Source of the DNA: Sphingomonas pokkalii
GTDB taxonomy: Bacteria; Pseudomonadota; Alphaproteobacteria; Sphingomonadales; Sphingomonadaceae
Reading direction: 5' to 3'
DNA: 64,000 nt
Assembly: GCF_003096275.1 (NCBI RefSeq)
Contig: NZ_QENQ01000001.1
Location: 791,478 to 855,477, forward strand
Position 1 is the stretch's first letter; each line of letters begins with the position of its first letter. The notes under the pieces are model-generated. The model worked only from the letters and a program-made list of their open reading frames with translations. It searched no databases and was not told the origin of the DNA. The position numbers and the translations under genes are program-made. This document shows positions 54,206-63,524 of the stretch, in pieces.

Positions 54206-54222
54206 GATATGTTGTAACATTC
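54206..54222 (+). promoter_or_regulatory. Zur-box-like palindrome B (S46 peptidase gene)
   Basis: GATATGTTGTAACATTC, with arms ATGTT/AACAT, resembles the Zur consensus around GATATGTTATAACATATC. It lies 50 bases before the peptidase start. Confidence 0.5.
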
Positions 54223-54271
54223 ATTGACGCTGGCTAAGGATCGCCGCCTGATCAACGATACTGGACCCTCC

Positions 54272-56308
54272 ATGCGCCTGTCTCCGCTTGTCGCCCTCGC
54301 TGCCTCCTCGTTGCTGGCCATGCCGGCACAGGCCGATGAAGGGATGTGGACGTTCGACAATTTCCCTGCTGCCAAGGTGAAGGCCGCCTATGGGGTCACC
54401 ATCGACCAGGCATGGCTGGACAAGGTGCGCGGCGCGGCGGTGCGCCTGTCCGGGGGCTGCTCCGCTTCGGTGGTCGGCGTGCATGGGCTGGTGCTGACCA
54501 ACAATCACTGCGTCGCCGAATGTGCGCAGGATCTCTCGTCCAAGGGCAATGATCTCTACATCCAGGGGGTCGTCACCGCCGGGCCGGAGGACGAACGCAA
54601 ATGCCCGAGTATGCAGGGTGAGATTCTAGAAGGCATCACCGACGTTACCGCGCAGGTGCGCAAGGCGGGTGACGGGCTGGCTGGCGCCGCGCTGATCCAG
54701 GCGCGCACCGCGGCGATCGGTGCGATCGAGTTGCAGGGCTGTGCCCGGTCCCCGGCGACGCTGCGCTGCCAGGTGGTCGACCTCTATCATGGCGGGCAGT
54801 ACAAGCTCTACCGCTACCGCAAATATGCCGATGTCCGGCTGGTCTTCTCGCCGGGCGTACCGACCGCGTTCTTCGGCGGCGACCCGGACAATTTCAACTT
54901 CCCCCGCTATGCGCTCGATGCGGCGTTCGTGCGGCTCTACGAAGACGGCAAGCCGGCGGTGACCCCACAGCACCTGCGGTGGAATCCCGCCGCGCCCAAG
55001 GCGGGGGAGGCGGTTTTCGTTGCCGGGAACCCCGGCGGTACCGATCGACAGCTGACCGTCGCCCAGCTGGAGCGCCAGCGCGATCGCACGCTGCCGCTGA
55101 CGTTGCTCCGCATGTCCGAGCTGCGCGGGCGGCTGATCCAGTTCGGCACCGAATCCGACGAGCATCGCCGTCTCGCCCAGGATCTGCTGTTTGGCATCGA
55201 GAACAGCTACAAGGTCTATTTCGGGCGGCTTTTCGCGCTGAACGATGCCAGCTTCCTGGCCGACAAACGCGCGCAGGAAGCCGCGCTGCGCACCAAGGCC
55301 GGCATCGGCGATGGGCCCTGGAAGCAAATCGCAGGGGCGCAGGCCAAGGCCGAAACGCTGTACCTCGATTACAGCTATGTCGCCGGTGGTCCGATGGGAT
55401 CGTCGCTGTTCGGTTATGCCCGCGCGCTGGTGCGGGCGGCGGTGGAACGGGCCAAGCCATCGGCACAGCGCCTGCCCGGATTCGCCGATTCGCAGCTGCC
55501 GCTGCTCGAAAAGCAGATCCTCGACGCGACGCCGGTTTCGCCCGAGCTGGAGCAGCTGACGCTCACCTTCTGGCTTTCAAAGGCCCGCGAATATCTCGGC
55601 AGCGACGGTGCAGGCACCCGGTTGTTGCTCGGCAAGGACAGCCCGGAGGCGCTGGGCACGGCGCTCTCCCGCTCGCGGCTTGGCGATCCGGCCTATCGCA
55701 AGCAGCTTTGGGACGGCGGCGCGGCAGCGATCGATGCGTCGGACGATCCGCTGATCGTGTTCGCGCGCCGCATCGATCCCGAGGCACGCCGGCTTCAGGC
55801 CGCCTGGATCGACACGGTAACCGGCCCGACGGTGGCGGCGAGCGAGCAGATCGCCCAGGCGCGCTTCGCCGCGTTCGGCGACAGCCTCTATCCCGACGCG
55901 ACGTTCACGCTGCGGCTTTCCTTTGGCAAGATCGCCGGCTGGAGCGAGCGCGGGACCGAGGTGGCGCCCTTCACCACCTTCGCCGGCCTGTACGCCCGCG
56001 CGACCGGCCAGGCGCCGTTCAAGCTCGACCCCCGCTGGGTTGCGGCAAAGGACCGGCTGAATCCGAACACCATCTTCAACATCAGTACCACCAACGACAT
56101 CATCGGCGGCAATTCGGGATCGCCGCTGATCAATGCCAAGGCCGAGGTGATCGGCGCGGTGTTCGACGGCAACATCCACAGCCTGGGGGGCAATTACGGC
56201 TATGACCCCGCCACCAACCGGGCGATCTCGGTATCGGCTGCGGCGGTGAGCGAGGCGCTGCGCACGGTCTATGGCGCGACCGCACTCGCCGACGAACTCG
56301 GTGGATGA
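54272..56308 (+). CDS. S46 family dipeptidyl-peptidase (Dpp7-like)
   Basis: A 678-residue periplasmic serine exopeptidase. Signal peptide to about residue 21 (AMPAQA). The chymotrypsin-like catalytic His is H79 (TNNHC) and the nucleophile S615 (GGNSGSP); a helical lid domain sits between the two halves. The residue 18 after the Ser is G633. Dpp7 enzymes have Gly there and prefer hydrophobic P1 residues, whereas Dpp11 has Arg and cleaves after Asp/Glu. ATG 54272 begins the signal peptide. A Zur-like site stands 50 bases upstream. Confidence 0.92.
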   Translation: MRLSPLVALAASSLLAMPAQADEGMWTFDNFPAAKVKAAYGVTIDQAWLDKVRGAAVRLSGGCSASVVGVHGLVLTNNHCVAECAQDLSSKGNDLYIQGVVTAGPEDERKCPSMQGEILEGITDVTAQVRKAGDGLAGAALIQARTAAIGAIELQGCARSPATLRCQVVDLYHGGQYKLYRYRKYADVRLVFSPGVPTAFFGGDPDNFNFPRYALDAAFVRLYEDGKPAVTPQHLRWNPAAPKAGEAVFVAGNPGGTDRQLTVAQLERQRDRTLPLTLLRMSELRGRLIQFGTESDEHRRLAQDLLFGIENSYKVYFGRLFALNDASFLADKRAQEAALRTKAGIGDGPWKQIAGAQAKAETLYLDYSYVAGGPMGSSLFGYARALVRAAVERAKPSAQRLPGFADSQLPLLEKQILDATPVSPELEQLTLTFWLSKAREYLGSDGAGTRLLLGKDSPEALGTALSRSRLGDPAYRKQLWDGGAAAIDASDDPLIVFARRIDPEARRLQAAWIDTVTGPTVAASEQIAQARFAAFGDSLYPDATFTLRLSFGKIAGWSERGTEVAPFTTFAGLYARATGQAPFKLDPRWVAAKDRLNPNTIFNISTTNDIIGGNSGSPLINAKAEVIGAVFDGNIHSLGGNYGYDPATNRAISVSAAAVSEALRTVYGATALADELGG

Positions 56309-56314
56309 GCCAAG

Positions 56315-56342
56315 ACGGGGAGGGGCTGCTCCCTCCCCGTTT
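56315..56342 (+). terminator. Terminator-like hairpin after the S46 peptidase gene
   Basis: ACGGGGAGGG (56315-56324) pairs perfectly with CCCTCCCCGT (56331-56340) over a 6-base loop, followed by TT. Confidence 0.65.
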
Positions 56343-56653
56343 CGACGGAAGAGCCGCCGCCGCGCCCACCGTGCCGCTTTGTCCAAGCAATAAACCGCTT
56401 CTGGCTGGCGCGCCCGCTTGCGCAGACGCAACCATGCCGCCGACGCGGTTCGTCGCCATGGAGCGGGTGCAGCCAGTCGAGCAGTGCCGCCCTGATCGGC
56501 CGGCCCGTCGCGGACGGGGAGGATCCGGCCGCTAGCCGCGGCGACATCTGCCCGAACACCGGCCGCACCCGATCCGGCAGGTCGAGCAATATGCCCGTGC
56601 CGCTGACGATCGGTAGCACCGGCGCGCCGTCCCCATCGCCTTGTGCAGCGCCG
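56343..56653 (-). other. 311-base stretch with broken coding-like sequence
   Basis: No intact gene. On the minus strand, short protein-like runs occur in different frames beyond the clcF stop, for example [15 protein letters not shown] and then APVLPIVSGTGILLDLPDRV. This could be a decayed gene that once followed clcF, or chance in GC-rich DNA. Confidence 0.25.
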
Positions 56654-58039
56654 TCATGCCGATATCGATCCTGCCGATCGTGTTCTGCGCGCGGCCCGTG
56701 CCTCGCGCAGCGTCGCGGCACCGGCGGAGAGGCGCGACGCCCGCTTGGGGACGGCAATATACTGCGACAGATAAATGCCGTTATGGCCCGAACAGAGGTA
56801 CGCGACGAAGCACGCGACAGTGATCGGCACGGCATGGGTTGCCCCGAACAGTTCGATGCCCATGATCGTGCAGGCCAGCGGCGTGTTGGCCGCGCCTGCG
56901 AACACGGCGACGAAGCCGAGCCCGGCGAACAGGTCGATCGGCGCGCCGAGCAGCCCGCCCAGCGCGTTGCCGAGCGCGGCGCCGATGAAGAACAGCGGGG
57001 TCACCTCGCCACCCTTGAAGCCGGCGCTGAGCGTGACGACGGTGAACAGCATCTTGAGCGCCCAGCTCCAAGGATCGACCGGCCCGGTGAAGAATCCTGC
57101 GATCGTCGGGTCGCCTGGAATGGCGGACCAGACCCCGAGCCCGAGATAGCCGCGCGTGCCGACGATCCAGACCAGTGCGATCACCAGCACACCGCCCAGC
57201 GCGGCGCGCGCCGGGCCATAGGGAAGGCGCGCCTTGAGAAAGCCGCCCAGCACATGATTCGCCTCGGCAAAGGCCAGCCCCGCCAGCCCGAACAGCACGC
57301 CGGCCAGCGCTGCCTTGGCGAGCAGCAGCGGCGCGACCAGCAGCGCGCCGCCCCCAGCGGCCGGGGTGACAATGTGATATGGCGTGTGGTGGATGCCCCA
57401 GGCATGGCAGGTCCAGTCGCCGACCAGTGCGGCGAGCAGGCAGGGCAGGAGGTGCGTGGTTTCGATCCGGCCCACCGCCAGCACTTCGAGCGCGAACACC
57501 GCACCTGCGAGCGGCGTGCCGAACACCGCGCCGAACCCGGCCGCCACGCCTGCCATCAGCAGGATGCGCACGCCGGCAGCGTCCAGCCGGAACAGGCCGG
57601 CTACGGCGCTGGCGATGCTGCCGCCGAGTTGCACCGCGGTCCCCTCGCGGCCCGCCGAGCCGCCGAACAGATGCGTCGCGATCGTGCCGAGGAACACCAG
57701 CGGCGCCATCCGCAACGGCACGCCGCCGCCGCCCGGTTCGTGGATCTGTTCGACGATCAGATTGTTGCCTGCTTCGACCGACCGCCCGAGGCGATGGTAG
57801 AGCAGCGCGATCGCCGCGCCACCCAGGGGCAGCAGGTACAGGAGCCACGGATGATCAAACCGCGCCCGTGTCGCGGCGTCGAGACTCCCCAAGAACGCGG
57901 CACACAGCGTACCGATCAGCGCGGCCGTCGGCACCAGGATCAGTGTCCAGCGCAGCACCGACTGGACCTGATCGCGGCGGTCGCGGAAGAACGCCCTCCG
58001 GTTGAACGGATCGGTCCGGCTATCGAAAGTAACGCGCAC
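56654..58039 (-). CDS. clcF: CLC-F-type fluoride/proton antiporter
   Basis: A 461-residue CLC membrane protein of the fluoride branch. The canonical anion-site GSGIP is replaced by GNNLI (in [14 protein letters not shown], near residue 93), and the gating glutamate lies in [32 protein letters not shown] and [18 protein letters not shown] are other CLC signatures. Ten or more membrane helices are visible. GTG 58039 follows GAGGAGGAATC. A fluoride riboswitch lies immediately upstream, which settles substrate choice in favour of fluoride over chloride. The protein expels cytoplasmic F- and so gives fluoride resistance. The basic tail after residue 430 is variable. Confidence 0.92.
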   Translation of the reverse strand: MRVTFDSRTDPFNRRAFFRDRRDQVQSVLRWTLILVPTAALIGTLCAAFLGSLDAATRARFDHPWLLYLLPLGGAAIALLYHRLGRSVEAGNNLIVEQIHEPGGGGVPLRMAPLVFLGTIATHLFGGSAGREGTAVQLGGSIASAVAGLFRLDAAGVRILLMAGVAAGFGAVFGTPLAGAVFALEVLAVGRIETTHLLPCLLAALVGDWTCHAWGIHHTPYHIVTPAAGGGALLVAPLLLAKAALAGVLFGLAGLAFAEANHVLGGFLKARLPYGPARAALGGVLVIALVWIVGTRGYLGLGVWSAIPGDPTIAGFFTGPVDPWSWALKMLFTVVTLSAGFKGGEVTPLFFIGAALGNALGGLLGAPIDLFAGLGFVAVFAGAANTPLACTIMGIELFGATHAVPITVACFVAYLCSGHNGIYLSQYIAVPKRASRLSAGAATLREARAARRTRSAGSISA

Positions 58040-58067
58040 GATTCCTCCTCGCTGCCTTGCGGCGCCT

Positions 58068-58130
58068 GGTAGGAATCATCGGCCCTTGCAAGGGCGGTTC
58101 GGCCACATGGCCCGGCGGAAATCCATCGCC
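58068..58130 (-). promoter_or_regulatory. Fluoride riboswitch (crcB motif)
   Basis: On the minus strand the conserved blocks occur in order: GGCGATGG, TTTCCGCC, GAACCGCC, a short CCCTTGCAAGGG stem, and GATGATTCCTACC. These are the pseudoknotted fluoride-aptamer segments. It ends 28 bases before the clcF start. GATTCCT of the aptamer end is exactly complementary to AGGAATC spanning the clcF Shine-Dalgarno (GAGGAGGAATC), so without fluoride the ribosome site could be paired, and fluoride binding would free it. Confidence 0.92.
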
Positions 58131-58199
58131 GTACGCCGCTCTATGCGAAAGAGCCGCGCGCCGTCAACCGCTGCCCCGATCTAGCAAATGCACGATCCG

Positions 58200-59591
58200 C
58201 TAGCGGCCTGTGGCGCGCGGGGTGACTGCCGGCCGCAGTCCGAGCCATCGGCGCGCACCCGGCAGATGCACCAGCACCAGCCGTTCCACTGCCAGCACGA
58301 GCAGCAGGCTGATCCCCATCAGCGGCAGGAACAGGCCGAGCGCCGCCACCAGCGCGAAGAACGCCACTGCGAACGGCGCGGGTGCCGCCGCACGCGGCGC
58401 CCCCAATATCCCCTGCGGACGCCGCCGCCACCACAGGACAATGCTGCTCACCGCCAGCAGAATCAGGCCGATCGCGGTCAGCAGGTTCAGCAACTGGTTG
58501 AGCCAGCCGAACGCCTGCCCCTCATGCACTGCCACGCCATACCCGACCAGCCGATCGACCAGCCGGCGCTGGGCGAAATCCTTGCGCGAGAGGATCGCGC
58601 CGCTATCGCCGTCCAGGGTCAGATCGGTGCGCAGCGGCCGATTGGCGGCATCGGACTTGGCGGTCCAGGGCTGGCCCGGTCCGGTCGGCGGCGCGACCAG
58701 GACCGGCGTCGCCAGCCGCAGCGGCCCCAAGGTTGCAATCAACCGGTCGAGCGGCACCAGCGAGACGGCCGGGTGCGCCATCGCCATGCCGTGATGCTCG
58801 GTATGCGCGCCCATCATCGCGCGGGTACCGGCATCGGCAGCGGCGCGCTGGCGGAGTTCCTCGGCATGGCCGGTGGTCCAGTCCTGCTTGACCGGATGAC
58901 CTTCGACCACGCCGCGTACTGCCTTCAGATAGCCGCCCCAGCTCTTCGCCCAAGGCAAGCCCGACACGAGCAGGAACAGCGCGAAGGCCGAGACCCAGAA
59001 GCCCGTCACCGCGTGCAGATCGCGCCAGAAGCGGCGGCCGCCCGCACCCAGCCGCGGATAGAGCACCCCGGCGATACGCCCGTCGCGCGGCCACCAGAGG
59101 AACAGGCCGGAGAGGAGCATCACGATCGTCCACGAGGCCGCCAGCTCGACGAGGTAGGAGCCGGGCGTGCCTGCCAGTAGCTCGCCGTGCAGGCGGAAGA
59201 TCACCCGCATCAGTCTTTGATCCTCGTCGACCGTCTTCAGCACCGCCAGCGTCTGCGGGTGGATATAGACACGGGTCTCGTCCTTTCCGTTGCCGACGAT
59301 GACCTGCACCGCCTGCCGATCGGTGACCGGCAGCTGGTAGCGGTGCAGTACCGATCCGGGCACGGCCCGTACCGCCGCGGCGGCCTGCGCCGCCGCCGAG
59401 GCGCGGGGGCCGGTGATGGCCAGGTTCGCATAGGGCGCATCGATCAGTGCCTCCACCTGGGGGCGAAACAGATAGATCGAGCCGGTGATCGCCAACCACA
59501 GTACGAAGGGAATGCAGAACAGGCCGGCATAGAAATGCCAGCGCCAGACGGCCGCGGTGCTCGGCCAGCGGGGGGCACGGGATTGCTGCAT
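58200..59591 (-). CDS. PepSY-domain membrane protein (putative ferric reductase-type)
   Basis: A 463-residue PepSY-associated TM protein. WRWHFYAGLFCIPFVLWLAI begins the first helix. A periplasmic PepSY region is followed by RLHGELLAGTPGSYLVELAA, DLHAVTGFW with conserved His, a His-rich loop (GAHTEHHGMAMAH) and further helices to the end. Such proteins often accompany siderophore receptors and are thought to reduce or release iron in the periplasm. ATG 59591 has GGGAGAG upstream. It lies 13 bases after the TonB receptor stop in one operon. Confidence 0.87.
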   Translation of the reverse strand: MQQSRAPRWPSTAAVWRWHFYAGLFCIPFVLWLAITGSIYLFRPQVEALIDAPYANLAITGPRASAAAQAAAAVRAVPGSVLHRYQLPVTDRQAVQVIVGNGKDETRVYIHPQTLAVLKTVDEDQRLMRVIFRLHGELLAGTPGSYLVELAASWTIVMLLSGLFLWWPRDGRIAGVLYPRLGAGGRRFWRDLHAVTGFWVSAFALFLLVSGLPWAKSWGGYLKAVRGVVEGHPVKQDWTTGHAEELRQRAAADAGTRAMMGAHTEHHGMAMAHPAVSLVPLDRLIATLGPLRLATPVLVAPPTGPGQPWTAKSDAANRPLRTDLTLDGDSGAILSRKDFAQRRLVDRLVGYGVAVHEGQAFGWLNQLLNLLTAIGLILLAVSSIVLWWRRRPQGILGAPRAAAPAPFAVAFFALVAALGLFLPLMGISLLLVLAVERLVLVHLPGARRWLGLRPAVTPRATGR

Positions 59592-59604
59592 GATTCGCTC
59601 TCCC

Positions 59605-61962
59605 TCAGAACCGCGCCTTGACGCCGGCATAGACCGTGCGAGGCTGCCCGGCGTAGACCGAGCCGGTGGTGTTGGCGAGCACCGAGGCCGGGTTCTCCGC
59701 CCCCGTCGCCGCATTCAGGCTGTTCGCGATCACCGAGGCGGAGCCGACCGTGATGACGTCGAACAGATTCTGCACCGAGGCATAGAAGCGCAGCCGCCGG
59801 GTCCCGCGGGGCGGATCATAGTGCAGGTTTACGTTCACGAGCGTTGCCGACGGCATCGCCAGCAGGTTGCTGTTGTCGACGAAGAAGCGGTCGCGATAGG
59901 TGAGCTCCGCAAAGCCGCCGACGCCCGCGAGCGGCCCCGCCGGCTGGTCATAGCCCGCCCGAATGTTGACGAAATGGGGGATCACGCCCGGAATCGCCTT
60001 GCCGCGGCGATCGAGCAGCCGCGAGATGCTGCCGGCGGTAAGCCGTTCCTGGAAGTCGGTATAATATTGGTCGTTATAGCTGTAGCTGGCATCGAGCTTC
60101 GCCCCTGGCAGCACGCCCGGCAACGGTCGCCAGCCAAATCCCAGCTCGATGCCGCGATGCACCGATCGCGGCACGTTCGTGGTATAGGCGAGCAGGTTCA
60201 CCCCGGCCGACTGGCTGACCAGTTCGTTGGTGAACCACTCCTGATAGCCGGTGAGTTCCGCCGTGAAATTCCGCCCCAGCGTCACCTGGGCGCCGATGTC
60301 GATGCCGGTGTTGCGCTGTGCCTTCAGGCTCCTGTTGTTTCCCGCCACGCCGGCCGCGGTGACGAACAGGTTGCCGGCCTGCGGGATGCCATAGCCCGTC
60401 CCCACTCGCGCATGCAGCCGCACCGCGTCCACCGCCTGCCAGAACAATGCGGCTTCGGGCGCAACATTGGTGAAATGCCGCTCGGCGGGAATGAAGGCGA
60501 GGAGCGGGGTGGCGCCCAGGGGGTAGCTATAGGCGGTCTGGCGGACGTTCAGGATCGAACGCTCCGCACCGATGCCGGCGATCGCCTGCAACCTTGTGGT
60601 GAGCTGTAGTTCCTCGCGGGCGCGCAGCCCCATGTTCCGCACATCGCCAAACACCGTCTGGGTGAGCGCGCCGAAGCCGTTGCGGCCCGCCGGCGTCTTG
60701 TTGAAGCTGAAGCTCTGGTTGTCGAGATAGTTGTAGAACAGGCCCACGAAGCTGGTCGCCGCCATGCCGCCGATGGTGCCGTGGCTGGTGATGTCGGACG
60801 TCAGATTGTAGCTGTTGAGCGTGCCCTTGAACGGCGTCGCGCTGGTTGGCTGGTTGACGACGCGGGCATCGAAGGTCGCCTGGGTGCGCCAGGTCGTGTT
60901 CGGCCCCAGATCATGCTCGTAGCGCGTGCCGACGATCGTGCGCCGATCGTTGCGGGCAAGGTCGCCTTCGTCCGCCGTCTGGGCGATACGGGCGCCGTTG
61001 ACGCCGTTGACCAGTACCGAAATCGTGCCGCAGCCCGGCGCCGCGGTCGCCGCCGCCTTGCAGCCCTGCTGATAGGGGTTGGCGAGATACTGGTTGTAGG
61101 AAAGCCGGGTGGAAAGGCGGAAATCGCCTTCGTTGTAGATCAGCTTCACCGCTACCCGGTCGCGCGGGCCAAGTTCGAAGCGGGCGAGCGCATTGAGCGT
61201 GCCGGTTTCGTAGCCGGTATGGCCGGTGGCGCCGTCGCCGCGCACATAGCTGCCGAACACCGCGACATCGTGCACCGCATTGCCGTCGCCCACCGTGGCA
61301 TAGAGATTGGCGAACCCGTCCCCGCCGATATCGAACCCCGCCTCGATTCCCTGGATGTCGCGGCCGGCGCGGGTGCGGAAATTGACCGCGCCCCCCAGCG
61401 CGTAATTGCCGTAGCGCGCCGAGGAGGGCCCGCGCACCACGTCCACCGCGCCATAGGCATGGGGATCGGTCAGGTCGAAGCGCGCCAGGCCGTCGGGCTG
61501 GGTGACGGGGAAATCATCCTCGAACACCTGCAGGTTGCGCGCGCCGAACGAATTGCGCGCATTGGAGCCGCGCACCGATACGCTCACGTCGCGCGGGCCG
61601 TTGCCCTGCGTCACGGCGATGCCGGGCGAAAGCCGCACGATATCGGCGATGGTCGTTGCCGGGGTGTTGCGGAACGCCGCGGCATCGACGGTGGTGACGG
61701 TCTGCCCGCTGATGCGCGTGGTGAGCGACAGGGCCTTGCTGGTGACGAAAATCTCGTCGGTCGGCGCGGCACTGGCGCTCGCCGGCACCGCGGCCGGCGG
61801 TGGCGCCGCGACTGCCGCGTGATCGAGCGTTGCCAACTCGGCATCGATGGCGGCGCGTTGGCGCAGCAATTCTGCGCGGCGATCCGCGCTTGCGGTCTGC
61901 GCATGAACGGCAGATGCGGAGAGGACGGCCGAAATAGCCGCCGAAACGAATAGCTTGGACAT
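59605..61962 (-). CDS. TonB-dependent receptor (siderophore-type)
   Basis: A 785-residue outer-membrane receptor. The signal peptide ends ASAVHAQ; a short Arg/Glu-rich helix (DRRAELLRQRAAIDAEL) precedes the TonB box (TDEIFVTSKAL), plug (NTPATTIADIVRLSPGIAVT, SVRGSNARNSFGARNLQVF, VVRGPSSARYGNYALGG) and barrel ending YAGVKARF. ATG 61962 has AGGGAAG upstream. It is co-transcribed with the PepSY gene downstream and perhaps the small membrane protein upstream, so metal-chelate (iron or copper) uptake is likely. The ligand is unknown. Confidence 0.92.
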   Translation of the reverse strand: MSKLFVSAAISAVLSASAVHAQTASADRRAELLRQRAAIDAELATLDHAAVAAPPPAAVPASASAAPTDEIFVTSKALSLTTRISGQTVTTVDAAAFRNTPATTIADIVRLSPGIAVTQGNGPRDVSVSVRGSNARNSFGARNLQVFEDDFPVTQPDGLARFDLTDPHAYGAVDVVRGPSSARYGNYALGGAVNFRTRAGRDIQGIEAGFDIGGDGFANLYATVGDGNAVHDVAVFGSYVRGDGATGHTGYETGTLNALARFELGPRDRVAVKLIYNEGDFRLSTRLSYNQYLANPYQQGCKAAATAAPGCGTISVLVNGVNGARIAQTADEGDLARNDRRTIVGTRYEHDLGPNTTWRTQATFDARVVNQPTSATPFKGTLNSYNLTSDITSHGTIGGMAATSFVGLFYNYLDNQSFSFNKTPAGRNGFGALTQTVFGDVRNMGLRAREELQLTTRLQAIAGIGAERSILNVRQTAYSYPLGATPLLAFIPAERHFTNVAPEAALFWQAVDAVRLHARVGTGYGIPQAGNLFVTAAGVAGNNRSLKAQRNTGIDIGAQVTLGRNFTAELTGYQEWFTNELVSQSAGVNLLAYTTNVPRSVHRGIELGFGWRPLPGVLPGAKLDASYSYNDQYYTDFQERLTAGSISRLLDRRGKAIPGVIPHFVNIRAGYDQPAGPLAGVGGFAELTYRDRFFVDNSNLLAMPSATLVNVNLHYDPPRGTRRLRFYASVQNLFDVITVGSASVIANSLNAATGAENPASVLANTTGSVYAGQPRTVYAGVKARF

Positions 61963-62027
61963 GAAACTTCCCTGATCCGGGGGGCGTGCGGCCACAGGGC
62001 GCACACCCATCAACGACGACGACGGAA

Positions 62028-62435
62028 TCAGGCGAAGCGCGGCGGCCCTCTAAGCGGTGGTCGAAGATAGACGCGGGCGATCGCCGGAATCGCCGCAGCG
62101 GTACGGATGGCCCGTTCGAGCAGGAAGGCGATCGCCAGCAGCAGCAGCAGCAGCGGATCGACCGCGGCTAGTCCCGGCATCGAAAGGCCGGCAAAGGCGC
62201 ACGGCATCTCGCCCTTCTGCCGGTGCTCGTCGGGGCTGGTGCGATCATCGCTGGCCGGGATCGTCACCGCAAGGGTCGCCGGGCCATAGCCGGAGCAGAA
62301 ACCCAGGACGAGGGTGTGGCCAGATGTCACCGGCATGAACCCGGCCGGCAGCAGCAGCTTCATCAGCAGCGCAGTCGCGATCAGCCAGCCGCACAGCAGG
62401 CGATGGGTGAACAGAAGGCGGCGCAGGGCGGTCAC
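62028..62435 (-). CDS. Small membrane protein, DUF2946-like
   Basis: A 135-residue protein with two hydrophobic helices: LCGWLIATALLMKLLLPAGF (about 12-31) and PLLLLLLAIAFLLERAI (about 95-111). Between them is a periplasmic loop with two Cys (LGFCSGYGP, MPCAFAG). The C terminus YLRPPLRGPP is the DUF2946-like ending. Such genes often precede TonB/PepSY modules and are linked to copper or iron. GTG 62435 is preferred because GGGGAATTC precedes it; the frame is open to 62561 but overlaps the LysR 3' end. It stops 65 bases before the TonB start. Confidence 0.65.
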   Translation of the reverse strand: MTALRRLLFTHRLLCGWLIATALLMKLLLPAGFMPVTSGHTLVLGFCSGYGPATLAVTIPASDDRTSPDEHRQKGEMPCAFAGLSMPGLAAVDPLLLLLLAIAFLLERAIRTAAAIPAIARVYLRPPLRGPPRFA

Positions 62436-62499
62436 GAATTCCCCGCTAAACGCCGCCCATTCATTTGTCGATTGCTTCCGACTCGCCGATGGCGAGCAG

Positions 62500-63408
62500 C
62501 TAGCAGCCGATCGTCTCTCCGGCATGTCGGCGCAGCCCTTCGCGAAGCCATAGCAGGCCACGATCCGTCGCGCGGGTGCGGTTGAACTGGATCATCTCGC
62601 GCATCTTCGGCAGCGGGAAAGGCGGCGGCGCCATCGCCAGCGGCAGCTTGCCCATGAACAGGCGGGCGAGCCGCGCATGGACGAGCGCGATGCGCTGCGT
62701 TCCCGGAAGCAGCCAGGGCACCAGCGTGAACGACGTCACCGTCACTTCGATGCGGCGCGTATCGCCGCGCGCCCGCACAACCTGATCGATAAAGGCGGGG
62801 GTGTTGGACAATTCGACGACGACATGGCCTGCCGCCTGGTATTCGGCTTCGGTGATCGGCTTGGCGAACAGCGGGTTTTCGGACCAGCCGAGCAGCACAT
62901 GCTCTTCCTCGAACAACAATTCGGTGGGGTGCCCCTGCGCCTGGAACTGTTCTGGCGAGATGATGCAGTCGACTTCGCCGCGCTCCATCTGTTCGGTGAT
63001 CCCCGTATGGGGGGCGACCACCGAACAGCGGATGCCGGGGGCCTGCACCGCCATTTCCGCAAGCAGCGGCTGCACCGCGATCGAAGTGACATAGTCCGAG
63101 GCGGCGATGCGAAAGCTGCGGCGGGAAGTCTGCGGATCGAACAGGGTGGATCCAGAGATCAGCGCCTGGGCGGTCGCCACGATTTCGGCGACGCGGGGCG
63201 CCAGTTCCTGCGCGTGTGGGCTCGGCACCATCTGCTTGCCGTTGGCCACCAGCAGCGGATCGTTGAACGATTCGCGGAGCCGCCGCAGCGCGGCGCTCAT
63301 TGCAGGCTGGGTCAGGCGCAGGCGTTCGGCAGCGCGGGTGACGCTGCGCTCCTCCATCAGCGTGTGAAAGGCGACGAGCAAGTTCAGATCAAACCGATCG
63401 AGACGCAT
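62500..63408 (-). CDS. LysR-family transcriptional regulator (NodD-like)
   Basis: A 302-residue LysR regulator. The winged helix-turn-helix covers residues 1-65 (LNLLVAFHTLMEERSVTRAA, then LTQPAMSAALRRLRESFNDP), and the co-inducer-binding domain runs from about 90 (SFRIAASDYVTSIAVQPLL). The start MRLDRFDLNLL resembles the NodD/NahR/LinR branch, which responds to aromatic compounds. It is divergent from a TonB receptor with 116 AT-rich bases between starts, so it probably controls that receptor. Confidence 0.92.
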   Translation of the reverse strand: MRLDRFDLNLLVAFHTLMEERSVTRAAERLRLTQPAMSAALRRLRESFNDPLLVANGKQMVPSPHAQELAPRVAEIVATAQALISGSTLFDPQTSRRSFRIAASDYVTSIAVQPLLAEMAVQAPGIRCSVVAPHTGITEQMERGEVDCIISPEQFQAQGHPTELLFEEEHVLLGWSENPLFAKPITEAEYQAAGHVVVELSNTPAFIDQVVRARGDTRRIEVTVTSFTLVPWLLPGTQRIALVHARLARLFMGKLPLAMAPPPFPLPKMREMIQFNRTRATDRGLLWLREGLRRHAGETIGC

Positions 63409-63524
63409 GACATCAATCCTGTGAATGATAATACATAAAATATAGCAATTTTGATTAATGTCAAAACCCGCTCATCATCGCCCGGAGCGGATACGAAGAG
63501 ATCCGCGTCGACAGGAGAGTGGAT

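Noticed and set aside
56654..58039. Ordinary chloride channel assignment for the CLC gene
   Set aside because: The GSGIP selectivity motif is replaced by GNNLI and a fluoride riboswitch precedes the gene.
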